From the NCBI GenBank assembly GCA_002501655.1, contig DANY01000044.1, forward strand, positions 1-38,248: DNA of 38,248 nucleotides, read 5' to 3'. The stretch is from Methanoculleus sp. UBA303. Its GTDB lineage: Archaea > Halobacteriota > Methanomicrobia > Methanomicrobiales > Methanoculleaceae. The notes beneath the pieces are model-generated. The model did not search any database, was not told the origin of the DNA, and saw only the letters and a list, made by a program, of their open reading frames with translations. Numbering within the stretch: position 1 is the stretch's first letter; each line of letters opens with the position of its first letter. The translations under genes were made by a program, and so were the position numbers. Positions 17,148-26,253 of the stretch are shown one piece after another.

Positions 17148-17157
17148 GGTTTTAATC
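17148..17157 (+). promoter_or_regulatory. possible TATA box for argH-gatDE
   Basis: GGTTTTAATC lies about 45 bases ahead of the argH ATG, just beyond the tnpB remnant. The assignment is by eye. Confidence 0.35.
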
Positions 17158-17197
17158 TCTTCCCGGGCCAAACGGTACAGACAGGACTGTTGATAGA

Positions 17198-18676
17198 ATG
17201 CGTTCGGATCAGATTCGGCAGGGCCGTCTCTCCGGGGATCGTTCGGGCGATATCGAGCATTTTCTTGCCTCGATGGACGCCGACCGCTGGATAGCGGAGG
17301 CGGACCTCCTCGTGGATATGGCGCACCTCCTCGGCCTTCGGCGGCAGGAGATCATCGACGAAGCTCCGGCACGGGCGCTGATGGCGGCGCTCCTCGACCT
17401 CCACGACCACGGCCTCCCGGAGGAGGCGTTCGACGAGCGGTTCGAGGATATCCATGCCGGAAAGGAGGCCTACCTCATCGACCGCGTCGGCGAAGACTTC
17501 GGCGGCCGCCTCCACATGGGCCGGTCCCGGAACGACGAGGTCGCGACCTGCATCAGAATACGGCTCAAAGAGGAGATCATCGGCCTCGTGCGATCGCTCA
17601 CCGGTCTCAGGACGACCCTCCTCGACGTCGCCAGCAGGCACACCGGGACGGTGATGCCGGGCTTCACCCACCTGCAGCACGCCCAGCCCACGACGCTGGC
17701 CCACTACCTCCTCGCCTACGAGCAGGCCTTCTCCCGGGATACGGCCCGGCTCCGGGATGCGTATGCCCGGGTGGACGTATCGCCGCTGGGTTCGGCGGCG
17801 TTCGCCTCGACCGGCTTCCCGCTCGACCGTGACTACACCGCCCGGCTCCTCGGGTTCGCCCGCCCGGCGGCAAACAGCATGGATGCGGTCGCCGCCCGGG
17901 ACTTCGCGCTTGAAGTGCTCTCCGACGCCGCCGTCTGCATGACGACAGTCAGTCGGCTCTGCGAGGAACTGGTCCTCTGGAGCACCGCGTTCTTCGGGTT
18001 CGTCCAGCTGGACGACGCCTACTGCTCCTCCTCCTCGATAATGCCCCAGAAGAAGAACCCGGACGTCGCCGAGATTATGCGGGCAAAGGCCGGATCGGTC
18101 GCCGGGGAGCTCACTGCAGCCGTCACGATCACGAAAGGGCTCCCCATGAGTTACAACCGCGACCTCCAGGAGCTGACAGTGCACCTCTGGCGGGGCATGG
18201 AGGCGGCCCGGCAGAGCATCCCGCTCCTCGCCGGCATGATCGGTTCTGCGACCTTCACCACAGAGCGGATGGCTGCCGAGGCGGGCAGGGGCTTTGCCAC
18301 CGCGACAGAACTCGCCGACGTTCTCGTTCGGGACTACGGGCTTCCCTTCCGCACCGCCCACCGTATCGTCGGGCGGGCGGTGCGGCACGGTTCGCTCGAC
18401 CTCGCGACGCTCGAAGGCGCCGCCCGGGAAGCAGCCGAGCTCTCGGTCGTGGAACTGGGCGTGACCCAGGAGCGGATAGACGAGGTCCTCGACCCGCGTC
18501 ATGCCGTCGCCGTGCGGAGCATCGTTGGCGGCCCGGCACCCGCAGCGGTTGCGGCGCAACTCGCCGAGCAGAAAGAACTCCTCGCCCGGGACGTGGCATG
18601 GGCGGAGGAGACGGAAGCAGCGCTTTTGTGCGCGTTTGAAGATCTTATATTGGAATCACGGAGGCTGGCAGTATAA
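17198..18676 (+). CDS. argH: argininosuccinate lyase
   Basis: ArgH splits argininosuccinate into arginine and fumarate, the last step of arginine synthesis. The 492-residue protein belongs to the fumarase/aspartase superfamily and shows HMGRSRNDEVAT near residue 106. GFTHLQHAQPTTLAHY follows near residue 156, and the superfamily signature SSSSIMPQKKNPD lies at about residues 277-289. The stop overlaps the gatD ATG by one base (TAATG), so translation is probably coupled. Fumarate produced here can enter the fumarase/Kor pathway encoded nearby. Confidence 0.96.
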   Translation: MRSDQIRQGRLSGDRSGDIEHFLASMDADRWIAEADLLVDMAHLLGLRRQEIIDEAPARALMAALLDLHDHGLPEEAFDERFEDIHAGKEAYLIDRVGEDFGGRLHMGRSRNDEVATCIRIRLKEEIIGLVRSLTGLRTTLLDVASRHTGTVMPGFTHLQHAQPTTLAHYLLAYEQAFSRDTARLRDAYARVDVSPLGSAAFASTGFPLDRDYTARLLGFARPAANSMDAVAARDFALEVLSDAAVCMTTVSRLCEELVLWSTAFFGFVQLDDAYCSSSSIMPQKKNPDVAEIMRAKAGSVAGELTAAVTITKGLPMSYNRDLQELTVHLWRGMEAARQSIPLLAGMIGSATFTTERMAAEAGRGFATATELADVLVRDYGLPFRTAHRIVGRAVRHGSLDLATLEGAAREAAELSVVELGVTQERIDEVLDPRHAVAVRSIVGGPAPAAVAAQLAEQKELLARDVAWAEETEAALLCAFEDLILESRRLAV

Positions 18677-19905
18677 TGGAGATACTTCAGGCCGGAGATC
18701 GGGTGCGATACGCCAACGGCGGGACTGCGCTCACCGGCACCTACATCACCGAACGGGATGGGATGGCCGTCATCAAGCTGGACAACGGCTACAACATCGG
18801 GACGTCCCCGGAGAAGGTCGAGCTCGCCGAACGAGCGGCCCCGCAGTCGCCGGCAGGTGCAGGCGTCGTCGTCCAGAACCCCGACCTCCCGGAACTCTCT
18901 ATCGTATCCACCGGCGGGACAATAGCAAGCAGGGTGGACTACCGGACCGGGGCAGTGACGAGCCAGTTCTCGGCAAGCGATATCCTGCGGGCGATCCCGG
19001 AACTCGGGAGCATCGCTCGCTACCGCGACCGCCAGATAGCAAGCATTCTCTCCGAGAATATGCGTCCGGCACTCTGGCAGGAACTCGCCCGGGCGGCCTA
19101 CGCTGAGATCCGGCACGGTACGTCCGGCGTGATCGTCACGCACGGCACCGATACGATGGCCTCCTCCGCCGCAGCGGTCAGGTTCATGCTCAAAACCCCG
19201 GTGCCGGTCATCTTTGTCGGGTCGCAGCGGTCTGCCGACCGCCCGAGCTCGGACAACGCCATGAACACTCTCTGCAGCGCTGCCGTCGCCGCCGGCGACC
19301 TCGGCGAGGTGGCGGTGGTGATGCACGCGACGACGAACGACGACCGGTGCGCCATCCACCGGGCGACGAGGGTCCGGAAGATGCACACCTCCCGGCGCGA
19401 CGCCTTCCAGAGCATGGGGATGGCCCCGCTCGGCCACGTCGACTACCCCTCGCTCTCCGTCACCCTCTCTGACGAGGCGGTGCGGCGGGGAACGGGGGAG
19501 CCGGAACTCCGTGATGCGCTCGAGGAGCGCTGCGGCCTCCTCCACTTCTACCCCGGTATGCCTTCCAGTATCCTCGACGCCTTCGAGGGCTACGCGGGTC
19601 TTGTCCTCTCGGGGACGGGGCTCGGGCACGTGGCGACGGAGTGGATCCCAAAACTCCGGGAGATGATCGAGGACGGGACGACCGTCGTCATGACATCGCA
19701 GTGCCTGCACGGCCGGGTCTGCGACCGGGTCTACAACACGGGGAGAGACCTCCTCTCGATCGGCGTGGTCGAGGGCGAGGATATGCTCCCTGAGGTGGCG
19801 CTCGTGAAACTGATGTGGGTGCTTGGGAATGAGCGGGACACCGAACGGGCGGGCGTGCTCATGCAGACCGACCTTGCGGGCGAGATCCGGCGGAGGTCGA
19901 TCTGA
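18676..19905 (+). CDS. gatD: glutamyl-tRNA(Gln) amidotransferase, subunit D
   Basis: GatD is the asparaginase-like subunit of the archaeal amidotransferase that converts Glu-tRNA(Gln) to Gln-tRNA(Gln). It releases ammonia from an amide donor. The 409-residue protein has an N-terminal small domain (MEILQAGDRVRYANGG), then the asparaginase fold with STGGTIAS at 78-85 and THGTDTM at 155-161, which hold the catalytic Thr residues. GGAGG precedes the start. It ends in TGATG shared with gatE. Confidence 0.96.
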   Translation: MEILQAGDRVRYANGGTALTGTYITERDGMAVIKLDNGYNIGTSPEKVELAERAAPQSPAGAGVVVQNPDLPELSIVSTGGTIASRVDYRTGAVTSQFSASDILRAIPELGSIARYRDRQIASILSENMRPALWQELARAAYAEIRHGTSGVIVTHGTDTMASSAAAVRFMLKTPVPVIFVGSQRSADRPSSDNAMNTLCSAAVAAGDLGEVAVVMHATTNDDRCAIHRATRVRKMHTSRRDAFQSMGMAPLGHVDYPSLSVTLSDEAVRRGTGEPELRDALEERCGLLHFYPGMPSSILDAFEGYAGLVLSGTGLGHVATEWIPKLREMIEDGTTVVMTSQCLHGRVCDRVYNTGRDLLSIGVVEGEDMLPEVALVKLMWVLGNERDTERAGVLMQTDLAGEIRRRSI

Positions 19906-21764
19906 TGGATTATACTGAACTCGGGCTGAAAGCCGGGATCGAGATCCACCAGCAACTCGACACGGCCGAGAAACTCTTCTGCCGGTGCCCCACTCTTCTT
20001 CGTGACACGGCTGAGCGGACCGGGGAGTTTTACCGCTACCTCCGGGCGACGGAGAGCGAACTCGGGGAGATCGACCGGGCGGCAGAGGAGGAGATGAAAC
20101 TCGTCCGGAAGTTCTGCTACTACACCTATGACACGGTCTGCCTGGTGGAGCACGACGAGGAGCCCCCGACCCCGATGAATCCCGAGGCGCTCGAGGTCTG
20201 CCTCACGATAGCAAAGATGCTCGGCATGACCCCGGCCGAGCAGGTGCATACGATGCGAAAACTCGTCATCGACGGCTCGAACACCAGCGGGTTCCAGCGG
20301 ACAGCGCTCGTGGCGCTCTCCGGCGCCCTCCCGGACGGTTGCCGGATCGAGACGATATGCCTCGAAGAGGAGGCGGCGCAGCGGGTGGAGGACGAGACCT
20401 TCTCCCTCGACCGCCTGGGGATCCCGCTCGTCGAGATCACCACCGCCCCCTGCATGCACACTCCCGAGGCCGTTCAGGAGGTCGCCGCCCACATCGGTAT
20501 GGTGCTCCGGTCCACCGGCAGGGTGAAACGAGGCCTCGGGACGATCCGGCAGGACATCAACGTCTCCATCCGCGGCGGTGCCCGGGTAGAGATCAAGGGC
20601 GTCCAGGAACTCGACCTCATCGCCGAGGTGGTCCGGCGCGAGGTCGAGCGGCAGGTCGCTCTCCTCGCCATCCGTGATGAGCTCCGGGAACGCGGCGCCA
20701 GGGTCGACCACACCGTCGTCGACGTCACCGCGCTCTTCTCCGGGACGGCGTCCTCTATCCTGAAGAAGGCAAAGTCCGTCCTCGCGATCCGGCTCTCGGG
20801 GTTTGCGGGGCTCGTCGGGCGGGAGATCCAGCCCGGGCGGCGTCTTGGAAGCGAGATGTCGGACTACGCGAAGAAGTGCGGCGTCGGCGGGATCTTCCAC
20901 ACCGACGAACTCCCCGCCTACGGTGTCACCGCGGAGGAGGTGGCGCGCCTCCGGGAGTTCGTCGGCGCTCGCGAAGAGGACTGCGTCGTCATCGTGGCGG
21001 CGGGCCGGGAGCGCGCCGGCTGTGCGGCCGAGCAGGTGATGATCCGTGCGGAGATGGCGCTCTCCGGCGTGCCCGAGGAGACCCGGAAGATGCTCGAGGA
21101 AGGGAGTTCTGCCTACATGCGCCCCCTCCCGGGAGCCGCCCGGATGTACCCCGAGACCGACGTCTTCCCGCTCGATATCAGCGAGGCGCTCTGGGAGAGC
21201 ATTGCGGTGCCCGAACTCCTCACTGACCGGGCGGAGAGGTTCGTCAGGGAGTTCGGCCTCGACGAGGCGCTGGCACGGCAGGTGGCGTTCTCCGAGCGGC
21301 TGCCGACGTTCGAGAAGGCCGTCGCCGCCGGTGTCCGCCCCACCATCGCCGCCCGGACGCTCCTTGCCACCTGCCGGGAGCTCGCCCGCGGGGGTGTTGC
21401 CGTCGGCCAGGTGAGCGAGGATGAGATCCTCGCCCTCCTCTCCGCCGTGGAGGCGGGCCGGGCCGCAAAGGAGGCTATCCCGGACCTCCTCACCGAACTC
21501 GCGCGGACCGTCGGCGCCGTCGCCGGGACGCCCCGGGAGCGGGTGGATACAGCCATCGGGAAGATGGCGCCCGCCGTCTCGCAGGCGGACGTGGAATCGA
21601 TCGTGCGTCGTATCGTGGCCGAGCGGGAGGAGTTCGCCCGCGAAAAGGGCATGGGCGCGCTCGGCCCCCTGATGGGGATCGTCATGCAGGAACTCCGGGG
21701 GAGTGTGGACGGCAAGGTCGTCAGCGAGAGCCTCCGGCGCGAGCTCAAGCACCTGCTCTCCTGA
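19905..21764 (+). CDS. gatE: glutamyl-tRNA(Gln) amidotransferase, subunit E
   Basis: GatE is the GatB-related subunit that phosphorylates and amidates the glutamyl end of Glu-tRNA(Gln). The 619-residue protein starts MDYTELGLKAGIEIHQQLDT and has the Cys-containing LFCRCPTLL near residue 25. The cradle-domain segment VHTMRKLVIDGSNTSGFQRT lies near residue 115, and a central insertion related to AspRS (the GAD region) is followed by the C-terminal helical and YqeY-like part. Length and order match archaeal GatE. It overlaps gatD by one base. Confidence 0.96.
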   Translation: MDYTELGLKAGIEIHQQLDTAEKLFCRCPTLLRDTAERTGEFYRYLRATESELGEIDRAAEEEMKLVRKFCYYTYDTVCLVEHDEEPPTPMNPEALEVCLTIAKMLGMTPAEQVHTMRKLVIDGSNTSGFQRTALVALSGALPDGCRIETICLEEEAAQRVEDETFSLDRLGIPLVEITTAPCMHTPEAVQEVAAHIGMVLRSTGRVKRGLGTIRQDINVSIRGGARVEIKGVQELDLIAEVVRREVERQVALLAIRDELRERGARVDHTVVDVTALFSGTASSILKKAKSVLAIRLSGFAGLVGREIQPGRRLGSEMSDYAKKCGVGGIFHTDELPAYGVTAEEVARLREFVGAREEDCVVIVAAGRERAGCAAEQVMIRAEMALSGVPEETRKMLEEGSSAYMRPLPGAARMYPETDVFPLDISEALWESIAVPELLTDRAERFVREFGLDEALARQVAFSERLPTFEKAVAAGVRPTIAARTLLATCRELARGGVAVGQVSEDEILALLSAVEAGRAAKEAIPDLLTELARTVGAVAGTPRERVDTAIGKMAPAVSQADVESIVRRIVAEREEFAREKGMGALGPLMGIVMQELRGSVDGKVVSESLRRELKHLLS

Positions 21765-21865
21765 CGTGCGGCACGACCTGCCAATGGCCACCGGGTATCA
21801 GGAGCGCCGCCTTATGGCCGCCGTACCGGTCGGCCATCCCGGCCGCCGCGGCCGGGTTCCGGGTT

Positions 21866-21902
21866 ACTTTTATCAGCGAGTCCGCTCATAAATATAAAGG
21901 AG
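21866..21902 (+). promoter_or_regulatory. promoter and ribosome site of the RGG protein
   Basis: ACTTTTATCA at 21866-21875 lies about 40 bases ahead of the ATG at 21911. AAGGAG at 21897-21902 is spaced eight bases from the start. The short gap after gatE therefore holds its own promoter. Confidence 0.45.
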
Positions 21903-21910
21903 TTTTATCT

Positions 21911-22213
21911 ATGGGAAAGACAGGAAGTGTCCAGTGGGCCCAGGTTAAGGGCGTGAAGGGGCAGATACGGCTCGTCCCTGCAAGTGAAGGCGAAGTGAAG
22001 AAACCCGGCCCGAACCAGCGGTTCAAGCCCGCGGCGGATATCCTCAAGCGGGCGAGCAGAGAAGGGCAGGACTCCCGCGGTGGCCGGCGCGGCGGGCGCG
22101 GCGGGCGTGGCGGGCGCGGCAGAGGAGGCGCCCCCACGATGGACGTGCGGGTACGCCGGAGCATCCGGCGCTCCAAGGTGTCGGCTCTCGGGACCAAGCA
22201 GAAATCGAGATAA
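21911..22213 (+). CDS. DUF5350-like basic protein with RGG repeats
   Basis: A 100-residue, strongly basic protein. The first 50 residues (MGKTGSVQWAQVKGVKGQIR) and the last 25 (MDVRVRRSIRRSKVSALGTK) look conserved in style with methanogen proteins classed as DUF5350. The class is from memory and should be checked. Residues 56-73 are a run of Arg-Gly-Gly units, the kind of disordered tract that binds RNA in other proteins. A nucleic-acid role, possibly on ribosomes, is inference. It has its own promoter and a strong AAGGAG ribosome site. Confidence 0.7.
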   Translation: MGKTGSVQWAQVKGVKGQIRLVPASEGEVKKPGPNQRFKPAADILKRASREGQDSRGGRRGGRGGRGGRGRGGAPTMDVRVRRSIRRSKVSALGTKQKSR

Positions 22214-22237
22214 GCCGTCCCTCTCTTCTTTTCAATA

Positions 22238-22247
22238 CTTTTTATAC
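22238..22247 (+). promoter_or_regulatory. TATA box before the 118-residue protein
   Basis: CTTTTTATAC lies 22-31 bases before the ATG at 22269. This spacing predicts a leaderless or near-leaderless transcript, and no ribosome site is visible. The TTCTTTTC just upstream may end the preceding transcript. Confidence 0.5.
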
Positions 22248-22268
22248 TAGCGAGTTCCAGTATGTGGT

Positions 22269-22625
22269 ATGGATCTCAAAACCGCCATCAGGACATATCA
22301 GTTTGCCGAACGGGCGAAATCCGAACTGATTGTCGGGTCACAACTGACGACAGCCCTGATCCAGTTTCCGCTCCAGGAGAAGCCCGGCGGAAAGCGGATG
22401 CTTGTGATGGTGCTCCAGTCTATCCGCTCAGAACTTGAGTTTGCTTATGGCGATACGGAACTTCGTGAGTTTAAGAAGGCCATCGATCACCTCAACGAGG
22501 CGATCAGTCTGACTGAGAGCATGGAACTGGGTGCTGCGGCGGAGCGGATGGCGAGGGCTGTCAGCGCCGTCACGACCGCAGCCCAGGCAGCATGGGATAC
22601 ACTCAAAGAGCATGAACTCATCTGA
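22269..22625 (+). CDS. uncharacterised helical protein
   Basis: I do not recognise this 118-residue protein. It is soluble, rich in Ala, Glu and Leu, and likely all helical, without Cys or metal motifs. Positions 1-20 and 75-110 look amphipathic. Its last 14 bases overlap the start of the nitroreductase gene, so the two are probably coupled. Codon use matches the GC-rich core, and it is placed among conserved genes, so it is likely real and native. Confidence 0.75.
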   Translation: MDLKTAIRTYQFAERAKSELIVGSQLTTALIQFPLQEKPGGKRMLVMVLQSIRSELEFAYGDTELREFKKAIDHLNEAISLTESMELGAAAERMARAVSAVTTAAQAAWDTLKEHELI

Positions 22626-23139
22626 TCTCCTCCGCTTCTTGAAAGCACGGTCGTCGGTCCGGGATTACTCCGGGGAGCCGCTCGACCCGGAGGATATTGA
22701 CTATATCCTTGTCTGTGCGAGTACGGCACCGAGCGCCGGCAACCGTGAGGCCTGGGACGTCGTCATCGTCACCGACGAGGACGCGAGGATAGAACTTGCG
22801 CTCGCGGCCCTTGAACAGGTGCATATCCGGGAAGCACCGGCGGTTTTTGTGGTCTGCGCGAACTACATCCGGTCCATGTCGCACTACGGGGAGCGGGGGA
22901 TCCTTTACGCGCTCGAGGACGCCACCATCGCCTGCACCTATATGATGCTCGCCGCACACGCCCGGAACCTCCACTCGTGCTGGACCGGGGCATTCAACGA
23001 GAACGATATACGCGAGATTCTTCACCTCCCGGAGCACATCCGTCCCGTCGCGCTCCTCGCGGTCGGCAGGGGGACGCCGCCGCTCAAACCCGTAGAGCGG
23101 ATGCCGGTGGAAGAGCACGCGCATCGCGAGAACTGGTAG
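22612..23139 (+). CDS. nitroreductase-family protein
   Basis: A flavin-dependent oxidoreductase of the nitroreductase superfamily. The 175-residue protein shows [17 protein letters not shown] near residue 8, [13 protein letters not shown] near residue 42 and the C-terminal [19 protein letters not shown]. These are typical FMN-contact positions. The ATG at 22612 begins [10 protein letters not shown] and overlaps the previous gene; a longer frame upstream is only that gene out of frame. Substrate unknown. Confidence 0.9.
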   Translation: MNSSDLLRFLKARSSVRDYSGEPLDPEDIDYILVCASTAPSAGNREAWDVVIVTDEDARIELALAALEQVHIREAPAVFVVCANYIRSMSHYGERGILYALEDATIACTYMMLAAHARNLHSCWTGAFNENDIREILHLPEHIRPVALLAVGRGTPPLKPVERMPVEEHAHRENW

Positions 23140-23158
23140 GCTATTAATTGGAGAAATT

Positions 23159-23497
23159 ATGCCGGACTATCTGGTTACGCTCGAATCAGCGTGGATAATT
23201 AAAGACGTCAAGTCCATGGATGATGCCGTGAGCATCGCGATCAGCGAGGCGGGAAAACGGCTCAACCCTTCAGCAAAGTTTGTGGAGATCGAGGCGGGGA
23301 TGATCGCCTGCCCCTACTGTGAGGGTGAACTGAACACCGCTCTCGTGGTCGCCAATACCGCCCTCGTCGGGCTCGTGCTCCAGATGAAGGTCTTCCGTGC
23401 GGAGTCCGCCGAACATGCGACACGGATAGCGAAGTCAGTCGTCGGGAAGGCGCTGCGCGACGTTCCGCTGAAGGTTCAGGACGTGCAGGAGATATGA
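23159..23497 (+). CDS. DUF555 / UPF0212 family protein
   Basis: A 112-residue conserved archaeal protein of unknown role. It matches the family along its length: [17 protein letters not shown], then [13 protein letters not shown], the Cys pair [12 protein letters not shown] near residue 51, and [20 protein letters not shown]. The CxxC may hold a metal. GGAG is spaced six bases from the ATG. It overlaps the PfkB gene by ATGA. Confidence 0.92.
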   Translation: MPDYLVTLESAWIIKDVKSMDDAVSIAISEAGKRLNPSAKFVEIEAGMIACPYCEGELNTALVVANTALVGLVLQMKVFRAESAEHATRIAKSVVGKALRDVPLKVQDVQEI

Positions 23498-24384
23498 TCG
23501 CCGTCGTCGGGCATACCGCTATCGACCACCTCTTCCGGGTGCCGAAACTTCCCGGGCGGCACAACTCGACCTATATCGTTGACCATCAGGTCTACTTCGG
23601 CGGCGGGGCGGCAAACATCGCGGCCGGGATTGCGATGCTCGGGGAGCGGTGCCGGCTGGTCTCCTCGGTCGGCGGTGACTTCCCGGGGAGCGACTATGAC
23701 CGCTGGCTCGAGGAGCTCAGGGTCGAGCGCGACTTTTCTGTTATCGGGGATGCCCGCACCGCGACCGCGTACGTCTTCACGGACGACGCCGGCGACCAGG
23801 AGACCTTCTTCGAGTGGGGCGCGTCCGCCTCTTTCTCCCGGGAGGAGGCCCCCGCCCTTGACTTCGTCCACATGGCGACGGCCGACCCCGACTTCAACGT
23901 CCGGGTAGCCCAGAAGAGCAGGTTCGCCTCCTTCGACCCGGGCCAGGACCTCCTCTGCTACACCGCCGACCAGCTTGAGATCATCCTTGCGAACATCGAT
24001 ATCCTCTTCTCGAACAACCACGAGATGGACCGGATGTGCGATATGCTGGGGCTCGAGCGCCCGGCGCTCGTCGCCTCGGTCCCCATGGTCGTCACGACCC
24101 GCGGGGCGGAGGGGAGCGTCCTCTGCATGGACGGCGAGGAGCACCACGTCCCGGCCGTCAGGGTGGATGCCGTCGACCCGACCGGTGCCGGTGACGGTTA
24201 CCGGGCCGGTTTCCTCACCGCGTTCAGGAAGGGCTATGCCCCGCTCGACTGCTGTCGTGCCGGAGCGGTGGTATCGTCCTTCGTCGTCGAACGGACGGGC
24301 ACCCAGACGAACCTCCCGGACTGGGACCGGATGCTTACGCGGTACCGGAAGGTCTTTGGTGAACCCGGCGAAATAATTATCTGA
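23494..24384 (+). CDS. PfkB-family carbohydrate/nucleoside kinase
   Basis: A 296-residue ribokinase-fold kinase. The N-terminal [16 protein letters not shown] near residue 30 and the C-terminal [14 protein letters not shown] near residue 228 (catalytic Asp and anion hole) are the two PfkB signatures. Archaeal relatives phosphorylate nucleosides or sugars; the exact substrate is not clear. Its ATG overlaps the DUF555 stop, so they are cotranslated. Confidence 0.9.
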   Translation: MIAVVGHTAIDHLFRVPKLPGRHNSTYIVDHQVYFGGGAANIAAGIAMLGERCRLVSSVGGDFPGSDYDRWLEELRVERDFSVIGDARTATAYVFTDDAGDQETFFEWGASASFSREEAPALDFVHMATADPDFNVRVAQKSRFASFDPGQDLLCYTADQLEIILANIDILFSNNHEMDRMCDMLGLERPALVASVPMVVTTRGAEGSVLCMDGEEHHVPAVRVDAVDPTGAGDGYRAGFLTAFRKGYAPLDCCRAGAVVSSFVVERTGTQTNLPDWDRMLTRYRKVFGEPGEIII

Positions 24385-24467
24385 ATTATGGGGTGCATAG
24401 CGCTGATCGCCGGCGGGAAGGTGCCGGCTTCTACCCCCGGCCCAAGAGCGGCATCCGGGGGCGCCTG

Positions 24468-26207
24468 ATGGAGTCCGGCCCCGACGTGCGTGTCGAACGG
24501 CTCACCCGGTACATCTTCTCCGCCCCTTCCTGGCCACGGTCGCTTGCGATCGTCATCGTGCTCGGGCTCCTCATCGATGGGGCTGCATACCGGGCCGGCA
24601 ATGAGTTCTTCCTGGTCGGCACCCTCGGGTTTTCGGTCCCGGCACTGGTCGCCTTCCTGCTGACCGTGCCGCTGGTGGAGGTCTTTGGCCGGCAGATCAC
24701 CCACAACCGGTCGGCTCTTCTCGCCCTGACCTGTACGGTTCTTACGGTGATCCTGAGCCTCTCGCCGATGCTGGTCTTCGGCCGGGCGCTCTTTCCTACG
24801 CTCTATGCGGGCGCTCTTGGCCTGGTCTTCGGCCTCCGGCTGCTGGTCCTCGTTGCCGTGGCCGATTACCGGATCACCCGGATGGTCCTCCCCGCGTTCC
24901 TCCAGAGCGCGGCCGGGATAGCGGTCGGTGCCTGGTTCTTCACGCCCGGGTTCGTCCCCTACGCCCTCCTCCTCCAGGCGGTCTTCGGGCTGGGTTTCGT
25001 CTCCCTGATCTGGCTGATCGAGCGGCCGCTGAAGCGGGCGTTCCATATCAGCGGGCTCAATTTCCTCAACACCTTCATCGCTCACCTGACCGACGGTTCA
25101 AAGAAGATGGAGGACTTCTTCCGCGAGATCGGCGAGGAGGTCTACGTCCCGCAGGTCTCGCTCTTCTTCTCCCGCGACACGGGGAAGGACGCTCTCTTCA
25201 CGGTCCCGAACGTCCACCCCGGCCCGATGGGCGACGTCGGCGGCGGCAACCTCCCCCGGATCCTCCACGACACGTTCCCCGAGGAGACGCTGGTCGCCCA
25301 CGGGTGCGCCACCCACGACTTCAACCTGGTCTCGGAGAGCGAGATTGCAAAGATCGGCCGCGCCGTGGAGGCGTCCCGGAAGGGGCTGACCTTCTCCGGC
25401 ACGGCGAGCCGCCCGGTCCGGGTCGCGTCGGGATCGGTCTCGATCCTCTGCCAGCGGTTCGGGGACGCCCTCCTGATGGTGAGCACCCGGTCCCCGGAAC
25501 GCACGGAGGACCTCGATTACTCGATCGGGATGGCGATCATGGGCGAAGGAAGGTGCGGCTTCTCGGAGGTCGCCTTCGTGGACGCCCACAACTGCATGAC
25601 CCTGGTGGGCTCCCCGGTCCTCCCGGCGACGCTGATTGCGACGGAGTACATCGCCGCCGCACGCGAGGGGTTCCGGGTCGCGCAGGATCTGCCGTTCGAG
25701 CCGCTCGCGATCGGGGTCTCACACGTCCGGGTCCCGTTCACCCGCGAGCAGGGGTTCGGGTCGCTCGGGGTGCAGGTGCTGGCGACGGAGGTCGGGGGTG
25801 AGCGGGCAGCCTACGTCCTCGTGGACGGGAACAACATGGCCCCGGGCGTCCGGGAGCGCCTGCTCGCGGTGGTGCTCGGCCACGTGGACGAAGGGGAGAT
25901 CATGACCACCGATACGCATACGGTGAACACGGTCAGCGGCAAGAACCCGGTCGGCTACGCCGTGCAGGCGGAGGAGATAGTCCCGTACGTGGAGCAGGCG
26001 GTCCGGGAGGCGGTCGCCGACATAGCCCCGGCCCGGGTGGGGGCGGCAACGGCCTCGTGCGAGGGGATCGTCGTCTTCGGGTCGCAACGGGTCTCGCAAC
26101 TTGCAAGCACCGTCAACGCTATGCTCGCGTTCATCGCCCCGATCAGTTTCATGATCCTCGTGCTCGCGTTCCTGATCTCGGTCTTTGCGTATATCCTGCT
26201 GCAATAG
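24468..26207 (+). CDS. DUF2070 archaeal membrane protein
   Basis: An integral membrane protein of unknown function, 579 residues from the ATG at 24468 (MESGPDVRVERL). About five or six hydrophobic helices fill residues 25-185. A large soluble middle contains VPNVHPGPMGDVGGGNLPRIL and TTDTHTVNTVSGKNPVGY, rich in His and Asp and suggestive of a metal-dependent hydrolase. One C-terminal helix (APISFMILVLAFLISVFAY) closes it. A GTG at 24393 would add 25 residues of unlikely sequence. A hairpin with a T tract follows the stop. Confidence 0.88.
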   Translation: MESGPDVRVERLTRYIFSAPSWPRSLAIVIVLGLLIDGAAYRAGNEFFLVGTLGFSVPALVAFLLTVPLVEVFGRQITHNRSALLALTCTVLTVILSLSPMLVFGRALFPTLYAGALGLVFGLRLLVLVAVADYRITRMVLPAFLQSAAGIAVGAWFFTPGFVPYALLLQAVFGLGFVSLIWLIERPLKRAFHISGLNFLNTFIAHLTDGSKKMEDFFREIGEEVYVPQVSLFFSRDTGKDALFTVPNVHPGPMGDVGGGNLPRILHDTFPEETLVAHGCATHDFNLVSESEIAKIGRAVEASRKGLTFSGTASRPVRVASGSVSILCQRFGDALLMVSTRSPERTEDLDYSIGMAIMGEGRCGFSEVAFVDAHNCMTLVGSPVLPATLIATEYIAAAREGFRVAQDLPFEPLAIGVSHVRVPFTREQGFGSLGVQVLATEVGGERAAYVLVDGNNMAPGVRERLLAVVLGHVDEGEIMTTDTHTVNTVSGKNPVGYAVQAEEIVPYVEQAVREAVADIAPARVGAATASCEGIVVFGSQRVSQLASTVNAMLAFIAPISFMILVLAFLISVFAYILLQ

Positions 26208-26208
26208 A

Positions 26209-26229
26209 CCGGGAATACCCGGGATTTTT
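26209..26229 (+). terminator. hairpin plus T-tract after DUF2070
   Basis: CCGGG at 26209-26213 pairs with CCCGG at 26218-26222 around loop AATA, then ATTTTT follows. It begins two bases after the DUF2070 stop codon. Confidence 0.6.
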
Positions 26230-26253
26230 CTTTCGAGACGCCCAACATTCATC

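Noticed and set aside
16916..18559. Very long minus-strand open frame opposite argH
   Set aside because: It is antisense to a clear argH with all signatures; GC-rich codon use keeps the opposite strand open. Only its last part, the TnpB tail, is meaningful.
19731..21791. Minus-strand open frame of 686 codons opposite gatD/gatE
   Set aside because: Antisense to well-conserved gatE; low-complexity Arg/Glu/Asp/Gly composition and no family resemblance.
24393..24467. Upstream GTG start for the DUF2070 gene
   Set aside because: The extra 25 residues are Arg/Gly-rich and unlike a membrane-protein N-terminus; the ATG at 24468 sits directly before the first conserved part.
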